Assembly (NCBI GenBank): GCA_934155625.1
Contig: CAKPHD010000028.1
Coordinates: 1 to 23,029, forward strand
DNA from: an uncultured Clostridia bacterium
GTDB lineage: Bacteria; Bacillota; Clostridia; TANB77; CAG-508
Length of the DNA: 23,029 nucleotides
Reading direction: 5' to 3'
Positions 6,901-15,277 of this stretch are shown piece by piece. A program made the position numbers and the translations under genes. The notes beneath the pieces were generated by a model that saw nothing but the letters and a program-made list of their open reading frames with translations, made no database searches and had not been told where the DNA came from. Positions within the stretch are counted from its first letter, which is position 1; each line of letters starts with the position of its first letter.

Positions 6901-9900
6901 AATTTCAAGATATCTTGATTCAGCTTCTGTTTTAGCTTTTACAATTTCAAATTCTCTGCCTACATTTTCTATCACTTTGTATTTTTCTATATTTTGAATT
7001 GCTAATTGCTCATCATACTCAACTGATAATATTAAGTCAAGATATACTTTCTGATTCGGTTGAATTTTTATTGTATTTTTTAATGCAACTATACCTTCTG
7101 TAGTAAGTCCTATTTTTTTAGACAATGGAGTAGAATTTTGAACAGCTTTTGGTATTCCAAAATTATTTCTTCCAGCAAATTTTGCTCTATCTATTTCATA
7201 TTCTGTTTCTCCTATTTTTTCACTATTTGTTTGCATTTTGGCTATTAAATATAATTCTTTTTGATGTCTCTCTCTTTTCTTTCTTTTTACTGTTAAATAA
7301 TCATTTTCTTCATCATATCCATATACTAAAAATAGATTGTTAAAGGTCTGATGTGCATAATCTTGCTCTTTTCTTGAAAGTACTGGTTCAAAATATGAAG
7401 TTACTTCTAATATTTTTTCTTCTTGTGTTTTATTTTGAATTTCAAGTCTTCGTATTTCAACAGGTTCATTTGCATCAACAGTAACTTTAAATTTTGTTTT
7501 TATTTCTTCTTCTATTTTTTCAAATTGATTTCTGTCTGGCATAAATTGAACTATAAATTGTTCACAATTGTTATCATCTGTTGCAGACCAAATTTCATTT
7601 GTTTTTATATCTTTAACATAGAAAAATATTCCTTGGTTATAGTCATCTGTTCTTTTAAATCTATTTATATAATTTTCTTCAAATTTGCTTACTCCACATC
7701 CTAACTGGTTCATTGCTACAACATATTTTTCATTTCCTATTACATTTCCTCTTATTACTCTTTCATCAATTTTGTTATATTCTCTTACTGTATAATTTTC
7801 GTAATCTTGATATTTGATTTTTTCTGGTTTTTCTTTTGATTCTTTTGTTATTATAAATGTTTCTGGCATTCTCTCTTGTAATAAAATGCCTACAGCTTCT
7901 ATTTCTGGATTTTTCATGAATCTTTTTTGAAATATTTGATTATTAAATAAGTTGTTTATAGATAGTAGTATCAGGGCTTGATGATGTGCCATATATGTCT
8001 TTACTGGTATTGATTTTTTTCCTTTTTCTAATCTTTCTGGTGTGTAATCTATTGACTCATAAAATCCATATTTGTTATACATCCCTTGCTTTTCTAGTTG
8101 TTTTAGATTTTTTATTACCTCTGTTGGCATATCTGTTATTGCCAATACACTTCCATAAGTTGAACTTACCATTTCATCTGCTAATCCTCTTTTTAGTCCT
8201 AGCCATGGTATTCCAAATGCTTTATATTGATAGTTTGAATGTAAGTCTTTTAAATTGAATGCCGCTTCTGATATTCCCCAAGGTATTCCTAGTTTTTGGC
8301 TATATTCAATTTGATTCATTATTGCAAATCTGCAAGATTCGTCTAATAAACTTCCTTCATATCTTGGTATATTGATATTTGGCATTAAATATTCAAATGC
8401 TGTTCCTGACCATGATATAAGTCCTTTGTATTTTCGTAATACTGTTAATGTTCTGCTTAAATTGTTCCAATGTTTTGATGGTACATCATTTTTAGCTATT
8501 GCTACTAAACTTGCTTGTCTTGCTTCTGATGCTAATAAATCATAATAGGAATCTGTTAATTTGTTTTCTTCTATATTAAATCCTATTGAAAATAATCTCT
8601 GCTCCTCATTATATAATACTTTAAAATCTGTGTTTTCTATCATTTCAGTTAATTTATTTATCAAATCTTCTATTTCATCTGTTTTGTCTAACTCCTCTAA
8701 AAAAGCTCTTGTTGTATACATATATCCAACTAAATTTCCACTATCTACTGTTGAAATATATCTTGGAATTAATGGTTTTTTGGTTTTTATATTATACCAA
8801 TTATATAAATGTCCATTCCATTTTGGAAGTTCATACACAACATTTATTAGCTTTTTTAGTCTATCTATACTTGATTCTAATCCCTCAAATCCTAAATCAT
8901 AACTTGATATTATTGCTAACATTGAAAGTCCTATATTTGTTGATGATGTTCTTGGTACTACAAGTTGTTTTCTGTCTTCTTGATAATTATCTGGAATCAT
9001 ATAATTGTTTTCTACTGTTAAATAATCTTTAAAAAATTGCCAAGTTTTTTGTGCAATCTCTTTTAGATATATTTCGTCTTCTTTCGCTATTTTTTTCTTG
9101 CCTTTTTCTGGTATTTTGCTTATTTTACACATAATATAAGGAGTAGTTATCCACAAAATACCAATAATTGTTAATAGCCATCTGTCAAAACCCAGTAAAA
9201 TTGCTAATATTCCAAATATTACATTTATAAACATCATTCTATAATAGTTAGATAATGTTGTTTTTGATTGTTTTTCTGCATCTTCTGATGTCATCCATTC
9301 TAGCAAGTGTTTATGAGAAATATTTACTCTATATATTGTTTTGCAAATTGCCTTTAATTCTACATATGCCTTATATGGCACACAGCCTAATGTTAAAATT
9401 GCCCTATATATTGCACCTTTTACACCTGCAATATGTGGTGTAAATGTTTTTTGCTTTTTCTCTCCTTCTTTTCTCGAAAATGCCAGTGTTAAAATTTCTA
9501 ATACGAATGGATATATAACAACTCCAAGTGATATTAATACTAGCCATTGACTTTTTGTACATATTCCCCATCCTAACAAAACTATTGTTGATATTTCAAA
9601 TAAACTTCTTCTTAAATTATCAAATATTTTGAATTTTGAAAGTGCATTTAATTTGCTTTTTAGCCATTTGGCAATTTGCCAATCTCCTCTTGTCCATCTT
9701 GATAATCTGTTCATAAAACTAGCATATTTTGTTGGATATCCATCCATTAACATTATGTCTGAGGCTAGACCACATCTTAGATAACTTCCTTCTAATAAAT
9801 CATGGCTAAGTACCGTATTTTCTGGAATTTCTTGTTTCAATACTTTTGAAAATACTTCAACATCATATATTCCCTTTCCTGTAAAAATTCCTTCATCAAA

Positions 9901-11952
9901 ATTATCTTGATATACATCAGATATCGCATTTGTATAATTATCTATTCCTCCTGCTCCTGCAAAGATTTTTGTAAATAGATTTGTATGGCTAACATTTAAG
10001 TTAATTCCTACTCGTGGTTGCATTAATGCATGACCTTTTGTTACTATCCCATTTTGTATTTCTGGCTTGTTTAATATATGTGACATAGCTCCCACTAGTT
10101 CAAATGCAGTATTTAAAACCAAGTCTGTATCAGCATCTAATGTTATTACATATTTTATTTGTGGTAATTCTTGTTGATTTATTGTATTTATTTTAAATTT
10201 ATTTTTTTCATTTTTTAAGATATATTCATTAAATTGTGTAAGTAATCCTCTTTTTCTTTCCCAACCTAAATATTTATCTTCTTTTTTATTGTATTGTCTT
10301 TCTCTATAAATAAAATGGAATATTGGAAATCCATTTTGTGAATATTTTTCATTTAAGATTGTTACCTGTTTTAACCCTTCTTCAATTACTTCTTTATCAA
10401 ATTTTTCGTCTTTTGTAGTACTTTCAGAACAGTCGCCTAATAATGCAAAATATAAATTGTGACTTTTATTAGCCAAATAAAATACTTCCATTTTATTAAA
10501 TAGTTCTTGTACTTTTTCTTTTGTTTTTACTATAGTTGGTATTACTACAAATGTTGCATTTTCTTTTGTTATTCCATTTGCTAATTCCATTTTAGGAATA
10601 ATTTTTGGTTTTACTATTTTTCCTAATATATATTGGATTGTTTGATTTATAAATTCTGATATTGGTATGATTAAAAATATTGTTGTTAATATAAATTTTG
10701 TTAATTCTTTTTCATTTACTCCTGCTAATATAATTGATAGTCCTAATGTTAATATAAAAAATGTTATGATATAAATTTTTGATTTTGTTTGTGTTTTTAA
10801 TATTTTTTCTTTATATTGTAATTTATTATATAATTCGCTTCTTCCATCATCTATTAAATAATATCCTATATGGCTTCGTTTACTTCCTTTTTCCGCATTA
10901 TTACACAATTCTATTGTTTTTCTAGCTATATATATTTCAGACATTTTTGTTTTTTGCGCTATTTCTTTTATCGTATTTCTGTAATATTCCTTTGTTTTAT
11001 ATTCCATTTTGTCATATACACCTGCTGGGTCATTACTTAAAATTCCTTCTACTCCATTGATTTTTTCAAATATATCTAAAAAGTTTATTCTCTGAATTTT
11101 CTTTATACTTGTTATGCAATTTCCCATGGTTATTTTTCTTATTGCTGTTGCGAAATGTTCTTTTTGTATTGCGTCAGATACTGTTATTCCTAGTTTTTCT
11201 ACCTCTTCTTCTAATATATTTAAATATCCATACGCTTTTTTTCCATATTTCTTTAATGAATATGACATATATTCTATAAATGGATATTTCATGTTTCTTA
11301 CATCATTGCCTTTTAATCTCATTCCTGAAAATTGATTATATTTTAATTCACTTTTGTCTTTCTTTTCTACTAGTCTTTCTATTATACTTTTTACTTTATA
11401 CTTCTGTACTTGACTACTATATATTTTTTCACATATATCTGCAATGTTTTGTATTATTGCTATTTGCAGAAATATTCCTATATTCCAAATTTCTTCCATG
11501 TTTAAGGTCTTTTTTGTCTGATATGCTTGCAAATATTTTTCCAAGTTTTCTCCATTTATTCTATTGTCTGTATATGCTACTATTTCTGTTGCTAATACAT
11601 ATATTCTTGCAAATCCTGTATATTTTCCATTTTGAATCCCTACAAAATTTGTATATTTTTTTAATGTTACCTCTTTTTCTATTTGTCTTACTGATTCTTC
11701 TACTATATAAAAGTTGTCTAATATCCACTCTCCTGCTGGATGTATGTTTATTCCTAATTTTATATGTTCATTTAATAGATTATATGTGCTTTTTATTAAT
11801 GTGTAATTTGTTAACATTTGTGGTATTGGATATGTGCTTTTGTCTGATTTTTGTTTTAGTGTGTGTTGTATTGCTATTTTTTCCATGTGCTTTTTTAGTT
11901 GCTCTTCGTCTAGTATTGCTCCTTCTATGTCTAATTTTTGATATTTTCTCAA
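3946..11952 (-). CDS. Cyclic beta-1,2-glucan synthase-like giant enzyme (GT84 - glucoamylase-like - GH94)
   Basis: 2668 residues from a TTG start at 11952, nine bases after AAGGAG; the open frame continues upstream to 12093 but without a ribosome binding site. Layout resembles NdvB/Cgs. Membrane helices lie at about 395-440, followed by a glycosyltransferase region with DADTD at 606-610 and RWTRGDW from 752, then more helices at about 780-945. A glucoamylase-like domain spans about 965-1330 (TSSTNIGLSMLAI, GFYESIDYTPERL). Two GH94-type beta-sandwich/helical regions follow, the last (about 1870-2660) with GFRDQLQDA, EHWWHEENNRGIRT and DWND at 2351-2354, where GH94 enzymes carry the general acid. 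In the known enzymes UDP-glucose is polymerised to beta-1,2-glucan at the inner membrane, and the GH94 part sets ring or chain length. All key motifs seem intact. The sugar made here is inferred. The gene probably shares the promoter at 12336-12364. Confidence 0.85.
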   Translation of the reverse strand: MRKYQKLDIEGAILDEEQLKKHMEKIAIQHTLKQKSDKSTYPIPQMLTNYTLIKSTYNLLNEHIKLGINIHPAGEWILDNFYIVEESVRQIEKEVTLKKYTNFVGIQNGKYTGFARIYVLATEIVAYTDNRINGENLEKYLQAYQTKKTLNMEEIWNIGIFLQIAIIQNIADICEKIYSSQVQKYKVKSIIERLVEKKDKSELKYNQFSGMRLKGNDVRNMKYPFIEYMSYSLKKYGKKAYGYLNILEEEVEKLGITVSDAIQKEHFATAIRKITMGNCITSIKKIQRINFLDIFEKINGVEGILSNDPAGVYDKMEYKTKEYYRNTIKEIAQKTKMSEIYIARKTIELCNNAEKGSKRSHIGYYLIDDGRSELYNKLQYKEKILKTQTKSKIYIITFFILTLGLSIILAGVNEKELTKFILTTIFLIIPISEFINQTIQYILGKIVKPKIIPKMELANGITKENATFVVIPTIVKTKEKVQELFNKMEVFYLANKSHNLYFALLGDCSESTTKDEKFDKEVIEEGLKQVTILNEKYSQNGFPIFHFIYRERQYNKKEDKYLGWERKRGLLTQFNEYILKNEKNKFKINTINQQELPQIKYVITLDADTDLVLNTAFELVGAMSHILNKPEIQNGIVTKGHALMQPRVGINLNVSHTNLFTKIFAGAGGIDNYTNAISDVYQDNFDEGIFTGKGIYDVEVFSKVLKQEIPENTVLSHDLLEGSYLRCGLASDIMLMDGYPTKYASFMNRLSRWTRGDWQIAKWLKSKLNALSKFKIFDNLRRSLFEISTIVLLGWGICTKSQWLVLISLGVVIYPFVLEILTLAFSRKEGEKKQKTFTPHIAGVKGAIYRAILTLGCVPYKAYVELKAICKTIYRVNISHKHLLEWMTSEDAEKQSKTTLSNYYRMMFINVIFGILAILLGFDRWLLTIIGILWITTPYIMCKISKIPEKGKKKIAKEDEIYLKEIAQKTWQFFKDYLTVENNYMIPDNYQEDRKQLVVPRTSSTNIGLSMLAIISSYDLGFEGLESSIDRLKKLINVVYELPKWNGHLYNWYNIKTKKPLIPRYISTVDSGNLVGYMYTTRAFLEELDKTDEIEDLINKLTEMIENTDFKVLYNEEQRLFSIGFNIEENKLTDSYYDLLASEARQASLVAIAKNDVPSKHWNNLSRTLTVLRKYKGLISWSGTAFEYLMPNINIPRYEGSLLDESCRFAIMNQIEYSQKLGIPWGISEAAFNLKDLHSNYQYKAFGIPWLGLKRGLADEMVSSTYGSVLAITDMPTEVIKNLKQLEKQGMYNKYGFYESIDYTPERLEKGKKSIPVKTYMAHHQALILLSINNLFNNQIFQKRFMKNPEIEAVGILLQERMPETFIITKESKEKPEKIKYQDYENYTVREYNKIDERVIRGNVIGNEKYVVAMNQLGCGVSKFEENYINRFKRTDDYNQGIFFYVKDIKTNEIWSATDDNNCEQFIVQFMPDRNQFEKIEEEIKTKFKVTVDANEPVEIRRLEIQNKTQEEKILEVTSYFEPVLSRKEQDYAHQTFNNLFLVYGYDEENDYLTVKRKKRERHQKELYLIAKMQTNSEKIGETEYEIDRAKFAGRNNFGIPKAVQNSTPLSKKIGLTTEGIVALKNTIKIQPNQKVYLDLILSVEYDEQLAIQNIEKYKVIENVGREFEIVKAKTEAESRYLEIKGKDMDIYQTILSYVLFDNPLKNNSKLAYKTYEQKDLWKYGISGDLPIITVTIKYINDIYVVKQIIKAYEFFRTKNVQVELVIIDEENYSYENYIKDEIEGAILNSHLAYMKNIYGGIFVLSKSEMDVQDVNLIKFVSSLVIDSHLGNLQNIIKDMEEDVLDEYRVVENTKEVTTEEDSTKDIDILNNMQEPKYYNEYGAFTEDGKEYVIRVNKENKLPTTWSHIIANEKFGSVLTESGGGYTWYKNSRLNRITSWQNSACSNIPSEIIYLKDEENGRIWTPTAMPMPDDKNYNAIFGFGYAKYIHSSDEITQELEVFVPQEESCKINILTLKNNAPKKKKIKILYYVKPVIGEDEIKSDGYIRLKYEENSNMIIAKNLYNVDEFNDTIYVSSSEKIKSFTGNKKIFGINKIRLDNDSGIGRKSCIAIELEVEIESFSDKKISIILGAEENLVSAKDIAYKYSKVQNCNMELGKVKNKWNDLLGKLQVKTPYESLNIMLNGWIMYQTICSRLLARSGFYQSGGAYGFRDQLQDAYGTKFLDTNILYNQIIKHSKHQFVEGDVEHWWHEENNRGIRTKFSDDLLWLPYMVIKYIRHTGDYEILNVITPYLQGAKLKENEKEKYEQYLPSNIEESIYEHCKKAIDRACGISDNEWSFGEHGLPKIGIGDWNDGFSNIGPEGKGESVWLGFFLYEILKGFISIAEYRNDLDKIEQYKQIAKKLKVNLNTNAWDGRWFKRAFADNGDVYGSMENEECRIDSIAQSWSVISGAGDEEKQKQAMESLENHLVDVESGIIKLLDPPFEKGKLEPGYIKAYVPGVRENGGQYTHSAIWAIIAEAMLGKGDKAVELYKMVTPIEHARTKESANKYKVEPYVLAADVYGAQNLAGSGGWTWYTGSSSWYYLAGIQYILGLNIYHNTMSFNPCIPKFWNEFDIKYKFGNSIYNIVVKNPDGKNTGVSKILVDGVEHENKIVLDGSGKVFNIEIIM

Positions 11953-11965
11953 AAAAATCCACTCC

Positions 11966-12000
11966 TTGCAAATTTTATGTTTTAAACATATTGTTTGCAA
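11966..12000 (-). promoter_or_regulatory. Hairpin abutting the ribosome binding site of the glucan synthase gene
   Basis: Two nested inverted repeats, TTGCAAA/TTTGCAA (11994-12000 and 11966-11972) and TATGTT/AACATA (11976-11981 and 11985-11990), can form one long stem in the leader. Its 3' strand overlaps the first bases of the Shine-Dalgarno AAGGAG (11962-11967), so folding could limit translation of the very long gene. Confidence 0.4.
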
Positions 12001-12030
12001 AAAGTGGTGTTTTATACATGTAACGCCAAA

Positions 12031-12051
12031 GAAGACGTTATTAACGTCTTC
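12031..12051 (-). terminator. Perfect palindrome at the end of the small membrane protein gene, weak terminator or processing hairpin
   Basis: Ten-base arms (GAAGACGTTA and its complement) meet around one base; the stop codon of the gene at 12041 lies within the stem. On the minus strand only three U follow, so termination would be partial at best. It may reduce read-through into the glucan synthase gene or stabilise the message. Confidence 0.4.
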
Positions 12052-12271
12052 TAGGTCTTTTATGTTTTTTGCTTGATGGTCCTGAGATTGCATATGCGAA
12101 GCAATATACTATTGTTACGACTAATACAACATATAATGCATATCTCATAAGCTGGTTTACTAAAATATACTGCCCATTTACATATACTGGTACAAAAGTA
12201 CCTGAGAAGTACATGTATACCATTCCTACCATTGCCAAAAACATTGTTACTGTTGCCATAATTTTTTTCAT
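12041..12271 (-). CDS. Small two-helix membrane protein
   Basis: 76 residues. Two ATGs compete: the one at 12277 is only two bases from GGAGG, while the one at 12271 is eight bases away and is chosen. Helix one covers about 2-22 (MATVTMFLAMVGMVYMYF), helix two about 45-65 (YALYVVLVVTIVYCFAYAI). A basic tail follows (SSKKHKRPRRR), which would face the cytoplasm, with a short outer loop (VPVYVNGQYILV). I do not recognise a family. It lies directly before the glucan synthase gene, with no other promoter visible between, so the two are probably co-transcribed and the small protein could assist or regulate the membrane-bound synthase. That role is inference. Confidence 0.6.
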   Translation of the reverse strand: MKKIMATVTMFLAMVGMVYMYFSGTFVPVYVNGQYILVNQLMRYALYVVLVVTIVYCFAYAISGPSSKKHKRPRRR

Positions 12272-12290
12272 TGTCATTTCCTCCGTTTTT

Positions 12291-12309
12291 TTGACTATAA
12301 ACTAGTCAA
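12291..12309. promoter_or_regulatory. Perfect inverted repeat in the leader of the small membrane protein gene
   Basis: TTGACTA (12291-12297) and TAGTCAA (12303-12309) are separated by five bases, between the promoter at 12336-12364 and the ribosome binding site. It may be an operator for a dimeric repressor or an RNA hairpin. Confidence 0.4.
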
Positions 12310-12335
12310 TTAATATACATTTATAAGTTAATTTT

Positions 12336-12364
12336 ATTATACTACTTTTAATAATAAAATGCAA
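12336..12364 (-). promoter_or_regulatory. Sigma-A promoter for the small membrane protein and glucan synthase
   Basis: TTGCAT (12359-12364) and TATAAT (12336-12341) are 17 bases apart on the minus strand, starting two bases after the recD2 stop. Transcription would begin near 12329. Confidence 0.65.
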
Positions 12365-12365
12365 A

Positions 12366-14594
12366 TCAACAATTTTTAAGTTTAAATTCAAGCCCTGTAT
12401 TTCTTTTCTTACTATCAACATTATTAATCATATAATCAACAACCCTTTCATTACCAATAACAATAAGTAGTTTCTTGGCACGAGTCAAACCTGTATATAA
12501 TAAATTTCTTGTAAGAAGCATTGGGGCAGCTTGTGGCACAATCATAATTACAACATCAAATTCACTACCTTGTGCCTTATGTATTGTAATACAATAACTA
12601 TGTTCTATTTGTTCCAAATCATTAAATTCATACCATACAAATTTCTCATCATCAAATTTTACACATATATTTTTTTCTTTTTCATTTATATTCAAAATTG
12701 TTCCTGTTTCTCCATTAAATACTCCATTTCCAACTTCGACCTCTCCATTACTTTTCTTTTCCCAGTAGATGTCATAATTATTTTTAATTTGCATTACTCT
12801 GTCGCCAATTCTAAATATTGCACCCATACTATTTTTTTCAGCTTCTCCTTCTCTATGTGGATTAAGCTCTTCTTGTAATGCTTTGTTCATTTCTTTTGTT
12901 CCAAGCATTCCTTTTTTAGTAGGACTTAAAACTTGTATACTTTCAAAGAAATCATAATCCCCAAACTTTTTTAATCGTCCATTGCACAATGATAATACCT
13001 GTTCTAATACCTTTTCTTGATTATTTTCTTTTATAAAGAAAAAGTCTTGTTTAGAGTCTTCTTCCATCTCTTTATCTTCTTTGCTTATAAATTTCTTGCC
13101 ACTATTAACTCTATGTGCATTTACTATTATTTTGCTTTTAGCTGCCTGTCTAAATATTTTATCAAGGTGTACTGTAGTTATTTTTTCTGATGATATTAAA
13201 TCTTTTAATACACTTCCTGGTCCTACTGATGGCAACTGATCACAGTCTCCTACTAATATTAGTTTTGTTCCTTTATATATGCAATCAAGCAAATAGCTCA
13301 TAATGAACATGTCAACCATAGAAACCTCATCGACTATTATTATATCTCCATCTATTGGAGCTCCTTGATATTCATTATCTTTTTTAAATAATGATTCTTC
13401 ATCTACTTTGCCAATTTCTAATAATCTATGCAATGTACTTGCTTCTTCCCCAGTTGTCTCTGTCATCCTTTTAGCTGCCCTTCCTGTTGGAGCGCATAAC
13501 ACTATTTTATATTTTTTCTGTTTATAGATTTCAATTATGCTTTTTATTATAGTTGTTTTTCCTGTTCCTGGCCCACCAGTTATTATTGTTACATTATTAT
13601 CATTTATTGCTCGTATTGCCTCTTTTTGTTTTTCTGATAGTAATATATCTGTTCTTTCTTCAACCAATTTTAATTCTTTTTCTATATTAGATACTTTTTT
13701 TACATTTTTATATCTATCTAACCCCAAAATGTTTTGTGCTATTTGATTTTCTGCATTGTAAAATGAATATAAATATATCCACTCTTCTCCGTCCCTGTCT
13801 TCTACAATTATTTCATTATTTACTTTTAAATTTATTATTCCATCTTCTATAACTGCTTCGCTTACATTTAAAAGATTTTTTACATATTCTATTAGATTTT
13901 CTTTTAATGTACAACAATGGCCATTATATGTAATTTTTATTAGTGCGTATTTTATTCCACTTTTAACTCTTTTTTGATTTTCCTTTTCTACTCCTAATTC
14001 AATTGCCATCTGATCAATTTGCTTAAAATCTACGCCTCTTGATATATCAATTAATATATATGGATTAGCTTCAATTTCTGCAATTGCATTTATTCCTAAT
14101 AAATCATATACCTTTTTGGCACTTTCTGCACCCATTCCGAATCTTTCTAGAAATCCAACAATTTGCCAAACTTCCCAATTTTCTATAAAGCTTTCAGAAA
14201 TCTCTACTGCTTTTGCTTTAGTTATTCCCTTTATTTGAGCTAGTTTTTGTGGTTCATATTTTAAAACATGTATTGTATCTTCTCCAAATTTATTTACAAT
14301 TTTTGATGCAGTAGCTGGTCCAACTCCTTTAATATTCCCATTTGCCAAATATGATTCTAATGCTCCTAATGTTTGTGGCATTAACTTTTCAAATGTTTCT
14401 ATTTTAAATTGCTCACCATAGTCTTTATGTTCTATAAACTTTCCAACAATTTTTAACGTATCTCCTTTTTTTACAAAAGGCAAATATCCTACTACTGTAA
14501 ACTGCTCTTCTTCTGTTTCAAATACTCCTACTACATAGCTATTGACTTCATTTTGGTATATTATTTCTGCTAATACTCCTTCGATTTCTTCCAC
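12366..14594 (-). CDS. recD2: RecD2-type ATP-dependent DNA helicase
   Basis: 742 residues, typical for RecD2 (as in Bacillus YrrC and Deinococcus RecD2), a superfamily 1B helicase moving 5' to 3' that is not part of RecBCD. An N-terminal OB-like domain covers about 1-75. A helix-hairpin-helix region follows (GNIKGVGPATASKIV, IKGITKAKAVEI). Walker A is TGGPGTGKTT near residue 341, Walker B VDEVSMVD near 420, motif III GDCDQLPSVGPGSVL near 453. The C-terminal part has YCITIHKAQGSEFD and LLYTGLTRAKK. All helicase motifs are present. The start is GTG at 14594, with AGGAGG 12 bases upstream, slightly long. It follows trmL by 41 bases with no promoter between, so the two share a transcript. Likely role: repair and replication-fork processing. 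Confidence 0.92.
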   Translation of the reverse strand: MEEIEGVLAEIIYQNEVNSYVVGVFETEEEQFTVVGYLPFVKKGDTLKIVGKFIEHKDYGEQFKIETFEKLMPQTLGALESYLANGNIKGVGPATASKIVNKFGEDTIHVLKYEPQKLAQIKGITKAKAVEISESFIENWEVWQIVGFLERFGMGAESAKKVYDLLGINAIAEIEANPYILIDISRGVDFKQIDQMAIELGVEKENQKRVKSGIKYALIKITYNGHCCTLKENLIEYVKNLLNVSEAVIEDGIINLKVNNEIIVEDRDGEEWIYLYSFYNAENQIAQNILGLDRYKNVKKVSNIEKELKLVEERTDILLSEKQKEAIRAINDNNVTIITGGPGTGKTTIIKSIIEIYKQKKYKIVLCAPTGRAAKRMTETTGEEASTLHRLLEIGKVDEESLFKKDNEYQGAPIDGDIIIVDEVSMVDMFIMSYLLDCIYKGTKLILVGDCDQLPSVGPGSVLKDLISSEKITTVHLDKIFRQAAKSKIIVNAHRVNSGKKFISKEDKEMEEDSKQDFFFIKENNQEKVLEQVLSLCNGRLKKFGDYDFFESIQVLSPTKKGMLGTKEMNKALQEELNPHREGEAEKNSMGAIFRIGDRVMQIKNNYDIYWEKKSNGEVEVGNGVFNGETGTILNINEKEKNICVKFDDEKFVWYEFNDLEQIEHSYCITIHKAQGSEFDVVIMIVPQAAPMLLTRNLLYTGLTRAKKLLIVIGNERVVDYMINNVDSKKRNTGLEFKLKNC

Positions 14595-14635
14595 TATTGA
14601 TTTCTTCCTCCTAAAAATATCTCTTTGCCCAACTT

Positions 14636-15139
14636 TTATTTTTCGAAGTAATTACTTATTCCTTGTAAATCCTCAAAATTGTGTTGTCTTAATATTTCAT
14701 ATGTAATAATTGCAACTGAATTTGATAAATTAAGTGATCTTAATGTTGGTAACATCGGAATTCTTATTGTTTTTTTGTCTAAATATTTTTCTAAAAGCCA
14801 TTCTGGTAGTCCTTTTGTTTCTTTTCCATATAATACAAATACTTCATCCATTTTTGAGTAATCTATATCTGTGTATTGTGTTTTGCCTTTTGTTGTTGCA
14901 AAAAACATATTGTTTTCTTCTGGTTTATATTTTTCTAAAAATTTTTCTAATGAATCATGTTCTTCTATATCTAGTTTGTCCCAATAGTCTAACCCTGCTC
15001 TTTTTAATGTTTTTTCGTCTATTTGGAATCCTAATGGATGTACTAAATGTAACTTTGCTCCTGTTATTGCACATGTTCTTGCTATGTTTCCTGTGTTTTG
15101 TGGTATTTCTGGTTCTACCATTACTATGTTTAATTTCAT
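14636..15139 (-). CDS. trmL: tRNA (cytidine/uridine-2'-O-)-methyltransferase TrmL
   Basis: 167 residues, the normal size of this minimal SPOUT methyltransferase. It methylates the ribose of the wobble base (position 34) of tRNA-Leu species using S-adenosylmethionine. Family signatures are LNIVMVEPEIPQNTGNIART at residues 3-22, LYGKETKGLPEWLL and the trefoil-knot segment IPMLPTLRSLNLSNSVAI near the C-terminus, all intact. ATG at 15139 has only a weak purine-rich Shine-Dalgarno (GAGAGTGAG), so translation may be modest. It is the first gene of the trmL-recD2 unit. Confidence 0.92.
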   Translation of the reverse strand: MKLNIVMVEPEIPQNTGNIARTCAITGAKLHLVHPLGFQIDEKTLKRAGLDYWDKLDIEEHDSLEKFLEKYKPEENNMFFATTKGKTQYTDIDYSKMDEVFVLYGKETKGLPEWLLEKYLDKKTIRIPMLPTLRSLNLSNSVAIITYEILRQHNFEDLQGISNYFEK

Positions 15140-15172
15140 TTTTGCTCACTCTCTTTCTAAAATTCTTTGTTT

Positions 15173-15178
15173 ATTATA
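15173..15178 (-). promoter_or_regulatory. Probable -10 box for trmL-recD2
   Basis: A perfect TATAAT on the minus strand about 35 bases before the trmL start. The best -35 at 17 bases (TTTCAT) is poor, so the promoter may be weak. Confidence 0.45.
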
Positions 15179-15215
15179 CTACATAATAATCTTAAATGAA
15201 AGTAATTATAATATA

Positions 15216-15266
15216 AAAAACTCATATTTCAGTAAAATCATTTTCATGAAATTACTAAAATATGAG
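15216..15266 (-). terminator. Terminator of the HExxH protein gene
   Basis: CTCATATTT and AAATATGAG arms, extended inward by AGTAA/TTACT with one mismatch each side (15221-15235 and 15252-15266), precede a run of six U on the minus strand. It is 12 bases past the stop at 15278. Confidence 0.75.
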
Positions 15267-15277
15267 CACTCTTTAAA

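Noticed and set aside
11280..12023. Plus-strand ORF of 247 codons rich in Leu, Phe and Tyr
   Set aside because: It lies opposite the N-terminal part of the glucan synthase gene; the hydrophobic composition is what the complement of an A-rich coding strand gives. No ribosome binding site. The same applies to 18200-18796 and other plus-strand ORFs.
11953..12093. N-terminal extension of the glucan synthase to 12093
   Set aside because: The frame is open, but the extension overlaps the small membrane protein gene and two hairpins and has no ribosome binding site, whereas TTG at 11952 is well placed after AAGGAG.
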